From positions 4,712,325 through 4,776,324 of the forward strand of contig NZ_UPHU01000001.1 in the NCBI RefSeq assembly GCF_900566075.1: a DNA stretch of 64,000 nt, given 5' to 3'. Position numbers and translations under genes: made by a program. How positions within the stretch are numbered: the first letter of the stretch is position 1; each line of letters opens with the position of its first letter. Positions 1-8,622 of the stretch are shown in pieces. Below the pieces are notes generated by a model. The model ran no database searches, was not told the origin of the DNA, and saw only the letters and a program-made list of their open reading frames with translations. Source of the stretch: Mycobacterium pseudokansasii. Its GTDB lineage: Bacteria > Actinomycetota > Actinomycetes > Mycobacteriales > Mycobacteriaceae.

Positions 1-363
1 CATCCCGACGCCGTGGGCGCGCAGTTTGCCCGGAACACTGACGAACGTGCAGTAGTGGCAGGTGTCGCGGCAAAGATGGGTGAGCGGGATGAAGACCTTG
101 CGCGAGTAGGTGATCGGCAGCCGACCCTCCGGGCCGCGCCGCCCGGCCGACTGCAAACCCGCGTCGCGTACCCGCGCCGCGCTGGCGCACAGGTCGGCCA
201 GTTCGTCGCCGCGCGCCGTCATGGCGACGGCCGCCTCATCAAGATTCAGCAAGACCCCGTCTCGAGCCCGCCGCAGCACCCGCCGCAGCGCCGACGCACC
301 GGGTCGGGGCGGCGCCACGGGGTGAGGCAGAGCTGTGGACTCCTGGCGCGAAGTCAGTGGCAC
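1..363 (-). CDS. fbiC: FbiC (FO synthase), N-terminal 121 residues
   Basis: FO synthase makes the deazaflavin FO, the chromophore of coenzyme F420, from a tyrosine-derived radical and a pyrimidine precursor. FbiC is a fusion of two radical-SAM halves; only the start of the first is present, and the gene runs off the left edge. The radical-SAM cysteine motif CRDTCHYC is visible at residues 98-105. I chose the GTG at 363 because the translation from there ([15 protein letters not shown]) matches the length and pattern of the M. tuberculosis FbiC N-terminus as I remember it. It is divergent from the PE gene at 547, as in the Rv1172c-Rv1173 arrangement. Family assignment is firm; the start is likely. 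Confidence 0.93.
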   Translation of the reverse strand, partial: MPLTSRQESTALPHPVAPPRPGASALRRVLRRARDGVLLNLDEAAVAMTARGDELADLCASAARVRDAGLQSAGRRGPEGRLPITYSRKVFIPLTHLCRDTCHYCTFVSVPGKLRAHGVGM

Positions 364-546
364 GTTGGTACAACTTCCGTCCGCGCGTCAATGGTCCGTA
401 ACTCGGCGGGTGCCATATTCGCAACAGTAGCGGCAGGTCCGGACACGCCACTGACCGGCCTGGGCGGCGTCTTGGCCGATCCGCCACGATTCGCACCCGA
501 TCGAGATACGCTAGCCAGACCACGGTGGAACGGGGGTGCGGACGCG

Positions 547-1419
547 ATGTCGTATCTGGCCGCGGCACCGGAGGCGCTGGCAGCGGCGGCTTCGAGTGTC
601 GCCGGCATCGGATCGGAAATCAGCGCGGCCAACGCGGCGGCGGCGGTTCCGACGACCGCGGTCACCGCGTCAGCCGCCGACGCCGTCTCGGCGCAGGTCG
701 CCGCCCTGTTCTCGTCACAGGGTCAGGTGTACCAGCGGCTCAGCGCGCAGTTGGCGACGTTTCACGACCAGTTCGCGCAGGCCCTGGGCGCCGGCGCCAA
801 CGCCTATGCGTCCGCCGAGGCCAACGCGGCCAAGACCTTGCTGGGTGCGGTGACCGCGCCTGCCCAGAAACTGCTGGGCCACCCGTTGATCGGCCCGAAC
901 GGCCTCGTATCGCAGGCGGTGAACCAAGTCAAAAGCGCCGTCGGTGGCGCTGTGGGCCCCAGCATGCTCGGCGGGAACCCGTTAGCGGGGGCGCTGGCGC
1001 TGCCGCCCACCGGCGGACTCGGCGCTTTGGCGGGCAACGGCGCGCTGCTGCGGCCCTTGGCCGGCGCCGCCGCGGCACCGGCAGCGGTCATACCGGTGTC
1101 GGTGGCCACTGCTATCCAGAATTTCTATCTTTGGGCCGAGCCGTGGGTGCAGTGGGGCTTCAACGTCGCCTCCTGGGCGGCGGGTTGGGTGCCCTATCTC
1201 GGGATCTTGGCGCCCCAGATCAACTTCTTCTACTACCTCTTCGAGCCGATGGTGCAGAGTGCGCTGTTCAACACGCTCGACTGGCTGGACGGGACCATCA
1301 CCTTCAGTCAGGGGCTGAGCAACTTCTGGTCGGCCACCACGGCATCGGTCAACCAGTTCATCAACACCGAGATCAACTGGATCCGCAACTTCCTTCCGCC
1401 CTGGCCGCCGCTGCCATAA
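547..1419 (+). CDS. PE family protein, PE12 (Rv1172c)-like
   Basis: A 290-residue PE protein. The N-terminal ~95 residues are the helical PE domain (MSYLAAAPEALAAAASSVAG start, with YxxxSAQ-type helix and the HDQFAQALGAGANAYASAE stretch). These domains usually pair with a PPE partner and carry type VII secretion signals. The C-terminal part is rich in Trp, Phe and Tyr (about residues 190-290) and is not a PGRS repeat. The ATG at 547 was chosen because the PE domain begins there. It is divergent from fbiC, the position of PE12 in M. tuberculosis. The molecular function is unknown. Confidence 0.88.
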   Translation: MSYLAAAPEALAAAASSVAGIGSEISAANAAAAVPTTAVTASAADAVSAQVAALFSSQGQVYQRLSAQLATFHDQFAQALGAGANAYASAEANAAKTLLGAVTAPAQKLLGHPLIGPNGLVSQAVNQVKSAVGGAVGPSMLGGNPLAGALALPPTGGLGALAGNGALLRPLAGAAAAPAAVIPVSVATAIQNFYLWAEPWVQWGFNVASWAAGWVPYLGILAPQINFFYYLFEPMVQSALFNTLDWLDGTITFSQGLSNFWSATTASVNQFINTEINWIRNFLPPWPPLP

Positions 1420-1432
1420 CCGGCGGTAACCG

Positions 1433-1852
1433 TTAGCCGCTGACGCGGCGCCGCCACAGCACCCATGCCGGCGGCGCGACCCCCAACCCGATGAGGATCA
1501 AAGCCCCAAAGGCCATCGGGCCCCGTCCACCCAGGACGACGTCATCACCGGGACCGCCCAGGCTCAACACCGCCACTGTCAATAGCCATGTCCACAACGG
1601 CAACGCGGCGAGCCGTGGCGACGTGGTCCATCGCTCGGCTGCCCATACGAGGGCGGCATTGACCAATCCACTGATCACAGCGCTGATCGGGAAGGGCACC
1701 GAACCGATGTAGGACGGCAGCAGCAGAGCCCCGGCTAGTGCGGATAACACCCCGTCGACGGCCAGCAACGCCAAGACAACGACACGTATCGCGGGGTCGG
1801 TGGTGGCGGCGGTCTCTTCACCCGAGACGGCACGCGGCTGAGTTTCGGTCAG
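1433..1852 (-). CDS. conserved membrane protein, Rv1171-like
   Basis: A ~139-residue protein with four hydrophobic segments (VVLALLAVDGVLSALAGALLL, PISAVISGLVNAALVWAA, LPLWTWLLTVAVLSL, MAFGALILIGLGV). It ends in basic residues, so it is probably an inner-membrane protein of unknown role. It follows mshB on the same strand. The start is a problem. The homologous N-terminus (TETQPRAV...) is preceded by CTG at 1852, which overlaps the stop of the 35-codon ORF at 1849. In-frame ATG (1924) or GTG (1897) starts would put the N-terminus inside that ORF in another frame. I favour CTG with translational coupling, but this is uncertain. Confidence 0.75.
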   Translation of the reverse strand: MTETQPRAVSGEETAATTDPAIRVVVLALLAVDGVLSALAGALLLPSYIGSVPFPISAVISGLVNAALVWAAERWTTSPRLAALPLWTWLLTVAVLSLGGPGDDVVLGGRGPMAFGALILIGLGVAPPAWVLWRRRVSG

Positions 1853-1956
1853 GTTGGGACGCTGTCGATTTGGGAGAGGATCGAACCGATGACCCACTGC
1901 AGGCTGTCCAGCCGGTCCTGCCAATGCTGCAGGTTAGGGTCCAGGTCGGGGTCCAT
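1849..1956 (-). CDS. small protein (35 aa) between mshB and the Rv1171-like gene
   Basis: A short ORF starting ATG at 1956 (MDPDLDPNLQHWQDRLDSLQ...) and ending TGA at 1849. It is preceded by a good ribosome-binding site (GGAAGGA, about 6 nt from the ATG) and lies 33 nt after mshB. The peptide is acidic and Gln/Trp-containing, with a helical look and no membrane segment. Its stop overlaps the apparent start of the next gene, as in a coupled operon. I do not recognise a family. The ribosome-binding site and position make translation plausible; the peptide may have its own role or act as a leader for the gene downstream. Confidence 0.6.
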   Translation of the reverse strand: MDPDLDPNLQHWQDRLDSLQWVIGSILSQIDSVPT

Positions 1957-1989
1957 GCGAATTCCTTCCGTGGCTGCCTGATTGGCAGC

Positions 1990-2886
1990 CTACGTGCCGT
2001 AACCGGTGAAGCCCAGACCGGCGAGCAGATCTGTTTCCCAGCCACGTTCGTCGCGGTCCCCCGCGACGCCCGCGGCGAGCACATAGTGCTCCTGAGCCGC
2101 GATCGGCAGCGCCATGTTGTTGGACAGGGCGCAGGCCCGGCCGGTCGGGCCGACGGTGACCTGGGTGGCGTGCGCCGCGAGCGCCGCGGCCTTTGCGGCC
2201 TGCGCATGCGAGTCCCCCTCGACGACGGCGTCGATCCGTTCGTCCGGAAAGGCGAAGGGTACGTCGTCCGGCGGCATCACCCACTCGGGCCGCAGGTCCT
2301 CGGCGGCCAGGTCCTGCTTGGCCGCGCGGAATGCGCTGAGCCCGAAGACAGTCCAGTAAACCTTCGGCACCGTCCACGGGTCGCCCGGGAAATCTGAGGT
2401 GTCTGCTGCGGCCACCGCGGCGGCGGTGACTTTGTGGGTATGCACGTGGTCGGGATGCCCATATCCGCCGTCGGGGTCGTAACTCACCACGACATGCGGG
2501 CGGACCTCGCGAATGATCCCGACCAGTGCTCCCACCGCCTCCCGTTCGTCGGCATCGACGAATCTGCGCTTGCTGCGCTGCTCGGTGCCGGCCATCCCGG
2601 AGTCACGCCAACGGCCCGCGCCGCCCAGATAGCGGGGTCCGCTCACCCCCAGCAGCCGCAGTGCGGCGGTGAGTTCGGCAATGCGGTAGCCGCCGAGTTG
2701 ATCGGCGTGGTCGGCGGCGAGTTGGGCCCAGCGGTCGCCGATGACCTCGCCCTCCTCACCGAGCGTGCAGGTGACGACATGGACCACTGCGCCCCGGGCG
2801 GTGTAGTGGGCGATCGTCGCGCCGTTGCTGAGGCTTTCATCGTCGGGGTGGGCATGCACGAACAGCAGCCGCGGCGTCTCAGGCAT
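1990..2886 (-). CDS. mshB: MshB, GlcNAc-Ins deacetylase (mycothiol biosynthesis)
   Basis: Zinc-dependent deacetylase of the PIG-L/LmbE family. It removes acetate from GlcNAc-inositol, the second stage of mycothiol synthesis, in the cytosol. The metal-site motif AHPDDE lies at residues 12-17 (H13 and D16 as ligands, D15 as catalytic base by analogy). The third ligand is in GHPDH, with H147. The length of 298 residues is close to the ~300 usual for the family. The gene sits in the Rv1170 position, upstream of the Rv1171-like gene on the same strand. Confidence 0.95.
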   Translation of the reverse strand: MPETPRLLFVHAHPDDESLSNGATIAHYTARGAVVHVVTCTLGEEGEVIGDRWAQLAADHADQLGGYRIAELTAALRLLGVSGPRYLGGAGRWRDSGMAGTEQRSKRRFVDADEREAVGALVGIIREVRPHVVVSYDPDGGYGHPDHVHTHKVTAAAVAAADTSDFPGDPWTVPKVYWTVFGLSAFRAAKQDLAAEDLRPEWVMPPDDVPFAFPDERIDAVVEGDSHAQAAKAAALAAHATQVTVGPTGRACALSNNMALPIAAQEHYVLAAGVAGDRDERGWETDLLAGLGFTGYGT

Positions 2887-2966
2887 CGGCTAGCACCCTA
2901 GCCGCCGGGCGCGGCGGCATCCAGCCCCAACCAATGGCCTACCGCAAACGGACCGAACACGCCCCC

Positions 2967-3690
2967 CTACCGGCCCGTGACGAGGCCGGCGAGGTCGGCG
3001 GCGACCATCAGGCCTTGATCGAAAGCGCCTGCCAGACCGCCGATTTGACCGCCGTTGAAGACCTGGGCCCCGCTGCCGGTGAGCAGGCTCGAGGTGAAGT
3101 TTGCCGGCACCGGTGCGCCCACCACCGTGTTGAGAGCCTGCTCGCCGGTGCCCACCAGCAGGTTACCGACGTTGAAGCCGCGGTTGATCACCCCGTTGAG
3201 GGCACTGTCGGTGCCGAAGAACCGCTGCTCCAATCCCACCTCGTTGGTCAACAACCAATGGTTGAAGCCCAGCTCGTTGTTGACCAGAGTGGTGGTGAAC
3301 TTGATCTGCGCCGACTCGAGCCGCTGCAACGGGCTGCCCGGCGAACCGCCCGCCAACGCCTGGCCCGGTGCGCTGAGCAGCTTCTGCGCCGCCTGCATCG
3401 GAGACGCGTTAGCGGCCTCGGCACTGGCATACAGGTTCGCGCCGGCGTTCAATGCCTGCACAAACTGGTCGTGAAAAGCGCGCGGCCTGGGCGCTGAGCG
3501 CCTGGTATGCCTGGCCGTGGGCGCTGAACAGCGATGCGAGCGCCGCCGACACCTCGTCCAGAGCGGCCGGTATCACCCCGGTCGTTGCGGCTTCTGCGGC
3601 CGTGTTGGCCGCGCTTATCGTCGAACCAATTCCCGCCAAATCCGTTGCGGCGGCGGCTACAAGTTGCGGTTCCGCTAAGAGAAAAGACAC
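2967..3690 (-). pseudogene. PE family gene with a frameshift at an A4/T4 run
   Basis: A PE gene of about 240 codons in two frames. The first frame gives the PE domain from GTG at 3690 ([20 protein letters not shown]...), preceded by GGGGAGG. The second gives the rest ([20 protein letters not shown]... to VTGR). The break is at the T run covering 3474-3477: with one T fewer the frame reads [15 protein letters not shown], the normal PE sequence. The C-terminal half is one copy of a ~110-residue module that occurs several times in the PE gene at 4632. The cause could be phase variation, decay or a sequencing error. The locus corresponds to PE11/PPE17 in M. tuberculosis. Confidence 0.8.
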
Positions 3691-3745
3691 GTTCGACCTC
3701 CCCACAGCACTACTACCGGCCGTCCCGCCCCGATCGGGTGACCAA

Positions 3746-3825
3746 AGCGGAGCGTATCCCGATACGACCGCTTAGATGACCATTTCCACAGAATCCGTTG
3801 GCAATAATGTGCTACTCGGGTAATC
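3746..3825 (-). promoter_or_regulatory. conserved upstream block shared by two PE genes (copy 1)
   Basis: This segment lies 55-135 bp upstream of the frameshifted PE gene. Pieces of it recur in the same order upstream of the PE gene at 4632: AGCGGAGCGTATC, then CCGCTT, then AATCCGTTGG, then ACTCGGGTAAT. Direct comparison shows conservation of both elements and spacing. That it acts in transcription is an inference. Confidence 0.5.
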
Positions 3826-4002
3826 GGCCCGCCACCGGCCCGTGCCGAGGATGAACCGCCTGCAGCGGAGAGCGTCACCGGGCGGATTCGGACGGGCTGT
3901 TTGCAGTCCCGCTGTCCGGGAAGCGGCCCGCACGCCGGGCCGGATCCTGAAGCGCCGGCTCCAGGAGCAACAAATAGGAACGCGAGCGGCTACTATCACA
4001 CC

Positions 4003-4599
4003 ATGGCCCAGCTCACCCAGGACCGGTCGAACGTCCGCAGTCGCCGGCGCGGCGAAGTGCTCGAACGTGCGCTCTATGCGGCCACGTTGGCCGAGCTGGC
4101 GGCGGCCGGGTACGGCGGCCTGACGATGGAAGGGATTGCGGCGCGCGCTCGTACCGGCAAGGCCGCACTGTATCGGCGCTGGGCCAGCAAGCATGACCTG
4201 GTCCACGCCGCCCTGCAGCACGCTGTGCCGCCGCTGGAGGACCCGCGCCCCGGCCGGTCGGCGCGGGAAAACCTGTTGACGGTTTTCACCGCTCAGCGTG
4301 ATGTGCTGGCAGGCAAGACCGATTTTCCTGGCCTCGAAATCATCGGTCAGCTGGTCCACGAACCCGAACTGCGCGCCATCTTCACCGACGCGGTGATATT
4401 TCCGCGCCTGAAAATCGTCGAGTCGATACTGCAGGCCGCTGTTCGCGACGGCCAGATCGATGCGTCCCTGCTCACCCCGTTGACGGCACGGGTCGGGCCC
4501 GCCCTGATCAACCAGCACTTCATGTTGACCGGAACGCCGCCAAACCGTAGAGAGCTGGAACTCATCGTCGACACGGTGATCCCGCGAAAGACGTCCTAG
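4003..4599 (+). CDS. TetR family regulator, Rv1167c-like
   Basis: A 198-residue TetR-type repressor. The N-terminal helix-turn-helix includes AGYGGLTMEGIAARA and TGKAALYRRWASKHDLV (about residues 35-68), followed by a helical ligand-binding domain (TetR_C-like). The ATG at 4003 was chosen because the protein then begins just before the HTH at the usual distance; upstream codons are Gly/Pro-rich with no family resemblance. It is divergent from the PE gene upstream and convergent with the PE gene downstream. It may control one or both, but nothing in the sequence proves this. Confidence 0.88.
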   Translation: MAQLTQDRSNVRSRRRGEVLERALYAATLAELAAAGYGGLTMEGIAARARTGKAALYRRWASKHDLVHAALQHAVPPLEDPRPGRSARENLLTVFTAQRDVLAGKTDFPGLEIIGQLVHEPELRAIFTDAVIFPRLKIVESILQAAVRDGQIDASLLTPLTARVGPALINQHFMLTGTPPNRRELELIVDTVIPRKTS

Positions 4600-4631
4600 A
4601 CGTCTTGGTTGCCGGCAACGGACCGCCGCCG

Positions 4632-6404
4632 TCAGTACGTTCCGCCGCCGACCTCGCCGCCACCACCGGTTTCGACACCACCACCGAATTCGCCTCCGAC
4701 GCCACCGATTTCGCCGCCACCACCGGTTTCGACACCGGTAGAGACATCGACCGGTCCGCCGCCGAGAACCAGGCCGACCAATTGAGTGTCGAGCATCAGT
4801 TTCTGCTGCACGGCACCCAACAGGCCGCCGACGTGACCGTCGCTGAAGACCTGCCCGTCACCACCGATGATCAGGTCGGCGTAAAAACCTGCCGGAGCGG
4901 GTGCACCCAGGACGGTGTTGACCAATTGCTCGCCGGTGCCCAACGCCAGATTGCCCATATTGAAGGCGCGATCGATGACCCCGTTGAGGGCACCGTTGGT
5001 GCCGAAAACGGCCCGCTCCAAGCCCATTTCACCAGTGACCAACCGATGGTTGAGGGCAAGTTCGGCGCCGATCAGGTTGGCGTTGAAGCCCACCAGCCCG
5101 TGCTCCAGCTGTGCCACGAAACCAGCCGGGGCACCCAAGACAGCCTGCACCGGCGTCGGATCGACACCCAACGCCACCAGCGCGGGCGTCACTACGCCGC
5201 CGGTCAGGCCGATCAGGTTGGCGTCCAGCATGAGTTTTTGAGTGATCGCGCCCGCGATACCGCCGAGTTGGGCTTCGCCCGCCACCGACCCACCGACGAC
5301 CAAGCTGGAATGGAAGCCGTCCGGAACCGGCGCACCCAACAGGGTGTTGACGAATTGCTCGCCAGTACCCAGCAACGAGTTGACGATGCCAAAGCCGTTG
5401 TTGACCACGCCGTTGAACGCCGCGTCGGTTCCGAAAACAGCTTGCTGCAACGCCATCTCCCCGTCGACCAGAGCATGGTTGAAGGCCAGCTCACCGTTGA
5501 CGATGCCGGAACCAAGGACGACTTCAGCGTGCGCAATGTGCTGCAACACACTGTCCGGCGAGCCCGTCAGCACCGCTCGGACCGGGCCGGGAACCACCGC
5601 TTGCAGCAGCCCCGGGTACCCGCTGTGCAAGCCGGCCGCAAGGGTCCCGCCGGTGGCCACCAGTCCCGAAAGCACCCCGGGTCCACCGCCGATACCGGGC
5701 GGCAGGGCAGCACTCAACTGCGCAGCCAACCTGTCGATCGCACTGTCGAAGCCGCCGGTCAGCAGCCGACCCGTCGGGATCAATGTGGCAAGACCGGCAC
5801 CGAACTGCCCACCGCCTTGCACCGAACCGCCGACCAGCAGGCTGGCGCTGAGATTCGGCGCGACCGGCACACCCGCGACGGTGTTGACGAACTGCTCGCC
5901 GGCATACACCAGAGAGTTGGCGGCGTTGAAGCCGGCGTTGAGCACACCGCCCAATGCGCCGTTGACGCCGGCGACCGCTTGCCCCAACGCGGTTTCACCG
6001 GCGACCAAGGTCTCGTTGAGCGCGAGCTCGGCGCAGGCCAGGTCGGCGGTGAGAGCGGCCCGCGCCTGGCCCGCCTGCTCGAGCAGCGCGCCCGCCGGGC
6101 CACCCGAGAGCATCCCCGCCACATTGCCGGCCTCGCTGCCGACGTACGCCGCCGCACCCGAGTTCAGCGTCCGCACAAACTGGTCATGAAACAGCGCCAT
6201 CTGCGTGCTGAGCTGTTGATATGCCTGGCCGTGCGCCCCGAACAGCGCTGCGATGCTCGCCGACACCTCATCGAGAGCCGGAGGGAGCACACTGGTGGTC
6301 GCGGATGCCGCGGTATTGCTGGCCGTGTTTATCGTCGAACCGATATTTGCCAAATCCGTTGCCGCCGCCGTCAATAGCTCGGCGTCTGCGAATACAAAAG
6401 ACAT
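4632..6404 (-). CDS. long PE protein with repeated ~110-residue modules
   Basis: A 590-residue PE protein. Residues 1-95 are the PE domain. The remainder contains three versions of a module with the pattern ELAxNxxLVxGExALxxAV, then FGTxxAxNGVxNxxF, then LGTGEQxVNTxLGAPxP, then a GG segment and QKLMLDxxLxGL. The modules lie roughly at residues 165-260, 300-400 and 425-530. The C-terminus is a Gly/Glu/Thr-rich tail (GGGVETGGGGE repeats). A ribosome-binding site (GAGAGG) precedes the ATG. The same module is in the PE pseudogene at 2967. Surface or secreted location is typical of the family; the function of the module is unknown to me. Confidence 0.87.
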   Translation of the reverse strand: MSFVFADAELLTAAATDLANIGSTINTASNTAASATTSVLPPALDEVSASIAALFGAHGQAYQQLSTQMALFHDQFVRTLNSGAAAYVGSEAGNVAGMLSGGPAGALLEQAGQARAALTADLACAELALNETLVAGETALGQAVAGVNGALGGVLNAGFNAANSLVYAGEQFVNTVAGVPVAPNLSASLLVGGSVQGGGQFGAGLATLIPTGRLLTGGFDSAIDRLAAQLSAALPPGIGGGPGVLSGLVATGGTLAAGLHSGYPGLLQAVVPGPVRAVLTGSPDSVLQHIAHAEVVLGSGIVNGELAFNHALVDGEMALQQAVFGTDAAFNGVVNNGFGIVNSLLGTGEQFVNTLLGAPVPDGFHSSLVVGGSVAGEAQLGGIAGAITQKLMLDANLIGLTGGVVTPALVALGVDPTPVQAVLGAPAGFVAQLEHGLVGFNANLIGAELALNHRLVTGEMGLERAVFGTNGALNGVIDRAFNMGNLALGTGEQLVNTVLGAPAPAGFYADLIIGGDGQVFSDGHVGGLLGAVQQKLMLDTQLVGLVLGGGPVDVSTGVETGGGGEIGGVGGEFGGGVETGGGGEVGGGTY

Positions 6405-6464
6405 CTCGGGCCTCTCAACCGTGCGTCATTGCTGGCCGTCCCTGGCCCGATCAGAGCAGCCCGC

Positions 6465-6546
6465 AGCGGAGCGTATCGCGACCTGCGAGCCGCTTCAGGC
6501 GTTTCGATGTAATCCGTTGGTAACAATTTGCCACTCGGGTAATGCG
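6465..6546 (-). promoter_or_regulatory. conserved upstream block shared by two PE genes (copy 2)
   Basis: This is the counterpart of the block at 3746, placed 60-142 bp upstream of the PE start at 6404. It contains AGCGGAGCGTATC, AATCCGTTGG and ACTCGGGTAAT in the same order. The shared flank suggests that the two PE genes arose by duplication including their promoter, or that they are co-regulated. Confidence 0.5.
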
Positions 6547-6632
6547 TAACGGCGTCCTCAGGCGGTCCCGTGATCGCGGCGAAAAGAGCTATCGCCCACG
6601 GGTTTACCCGAACCGATGGCCACCGCGGGCCG

Positions 6633-8519
6633 CTACGGCCCGGTCTTGACCCATTGGCCGGCGTCGCCGACGATGCCGACCGGCACCGCGCCGGACAGGC
6701 TGACGTTCTGCACGCTCGGACCGGCCGCGACGATCGTGGTGTCCTGCAATATCGGCAGCACGGTCGACATATTCCACAGGCGCGGTTCGATTGCGGTGAT
6801 CACGTCGTTGATGTTCTTGGTGCCGTTGAGGGCGGCGTCGATATTCGACTGGATGCTGCGATCGCAGATCCCGGTGAGGTTCGACGGCGCCTTGACCAGC
6901 GCGCCCGGATCGGCCGGCGGCCCGGGCTGCGGCGTGGGCGTAACCGTGTCGGGAGCCACGGTCGGCGTGGCGCCGGTCGGGGTAACCGCCGGCGAAGCCG
7001 GGGACGGGACCTGGGTGGCCTGCAGCGCGGGACAGCTGTAACGAGAGGCCAGCAATGTCGCCAGGTTTCCGCCGGCTTGGTGCCACCCCACGATGGCGTC
7101 AATCCGGTTGTCGTTCAACGCATCCCGATAAAGTATGACCGGGTCCAGGGCCAGCACGGTCGCGTCGATCCCGACGTTGCGCAGTTGGTCGGCGGCCGTA
7201 TTGGCGACCGCAACCGACGTCGGGTCATTCGCCGCCACGCCGATGACCAGCGACAGCTGTTTGCCGTCCTTGCTGATGCGGCCCCGGATCACTTCGGGCG
7301 GCCCGGTACTCACCGGTGTGGTCGAAGCCGGTCCCGGCGGCGCGGTCGACGCCGACATGTTGCTGTCGATCTCATATCCGGATGCAGCCAGCAACCCCAA
7401 CGCGGTGGTGGTCGTCATCGCCGGTGGCGCGGTCGGCACATAGCCCGGGTCGCTGGGCGAGCGGATCTGCGACTGGTCCAGGGTCACGGTGTTGTCGCTG
7501 CCGGCGCCCACCGCGGCCAGCAGATCGATGTCCAGCAGCCCCAGGATCGCCTTGCGGACTTGCGCGTCGGCCAGCTTGGGCACGTTTGCCCGCAGCGTCA
7601 GCTGCATGACCCGCGGTGTCACGATCCGCGCGGTCCGCACATCCGGAATGGCCGACAACTGCGCGAAGGCGGCCGAACCGCCATGCACCTGCGCCACCTG
7701 CGTGTCGCCGTTACGCACCGAATCGGCCAGCACCGCGGGTGCCCCGGCCCGCCGGAAGAGGATCAGGCCGGGTTGGGCAGGCGGCCCCCAGTACCGGTCG
7801 TTGCGGGCGATCAGGATCTCGTCGCGCTGCGGGTCGATATTCTCCACCCGGAACTGCCCGCCGGTGACGGGTAGCGCCCGGGCCAACCCCGCAGCAAAAC
7901 CGCCCGGCACGTCCTTGACTATGTGCGCCGGCAGCAGGTTGTTGAACAACTCCCGCCACGCCGGGTATGGCTGCGCGAAGGTCACCACCGCCTGCTTGCC
8001 GCCTTCGAGCGATTGCACACCGGTGATGAGGTCATAGCCGGCCGGATCGATGACGCCAGGCTGGCTGACCATCTGCCGCCACAGGTACCAGAAATCGTCG
8101 GCGGCGATGGGCGCGTTGTCGGTCCATTGCGCCTCGGGCCGGATCTTGTAGGTCACCGTAAACGGGTTTTCGCTGGTCACATCCGCCGACACCAGCAACG
8201 TCGGGTCCATCTCCCAGCGCGAACCGGTCGGCGAGCCGGCATCGGGCACCGGGCGGAAGGCGCTTGGCAACACCAGCGCGCTGATCGCCGCGTTCACCGG
8301 CGACAGATCCGAGAGCAGATGCGGGTTGAACCCGGCACCGATCGAGTCGATGCCCATGATGATCTGAGTGGGATGCGGCGGCGGCGGCGGGGTGATGTGC
8401 GTGGTATCCGTGCTCTGGGGCGCCGGCGGCGGGCTCACCGTGCAACCGGACAGCGCCAAACCCAATGTCGAGATCAGCACCCCGACCGTCACGATGACAT
8501 GACGGGCTCGGCGCAGCAC
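6633..8519 (-). CDS. lpqW: LpqW, lipoprotein controlling PIM/LAM branch point
   Basis: A ~628-residue lipoprotein with a solute-binding (SBP family 5-like) fold. In mycobacteria LpqW influences the balance between polar PIMs and lipoarabinomannan. The signal region has RRARHV, then a hydrophobic stretch ending in the lipobox LALSGC. Pro-rich linkers occur after the lipobox (PPPPPHPTQ) and near residue 520. GTG at 8519 was chosen because it gives a normal-length signal peptide; GTG at 8546 is an alternative. The gene follows typA on the same strand, and the PimE gene of the same pathway lies further along the window. Confidence 0.92.
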   Translation of the reverse strand: MLRRARHVIVTVGVLISTLGLALSGCTVSPPPAPQSTDTTHITPPPPPHPTQIIMGIDSIGAGFNPHLLSDLSPVNAAISALVLPSAFRPVPDAGSPTGSRWEMDPTLLVSADVTSENPFTVTYKIRPEAQWTDNAPIAADDFWYLWRQMVSQPGVIDPAGYDLITGVQSLEGGKQAVVTFAQPYPAWRELFNNLLPAHIVKDVPGGFAAGLARALPVTGGQFRVENIDPQRDEILIARNDRYWGPPAQPGLILFRRAGAPAVLADSVRNGDTQVAQVHGGSAAFAQLSAIPDVRTARIVTPRVMQLTLRANVPKLADAQVRKAILGLLDIDLLAAVGAGSDNTVTLDQSQIRSPSDPGYVPTAPPAMTTTTALGLLAASGYEIDSNMSASTAPPGPASTTPVSTGPPEVIRGRISKDGKQLSLVIGVAANDPTSVAVANTAADQLRNVGIDATVLALDPVILYRDALNDNRIDAIVGWHQAGGNLATLLASRYSCPALQATQVPSPASPAVTPTGATPTVAPDTVTPTPQPGPPADPGALVKAPSNLTGICDRSIQSNIDAALNGTKNINDVITAIEPRLWNMSTVLPILQDTTIVAAGPSVQNVSLSGAVPVGIVGDAGQWVKTGP

Positions 8520-8622
8520 AAGCCCCAGGGTATCGAGGTGACCCACGACGGGGACGTCACGGCGAAAAACCGGGCCGGACTTCGCAGTGGCGTCACGCTC
8601 GCGCGAGCCGGGCGAACCCAAG

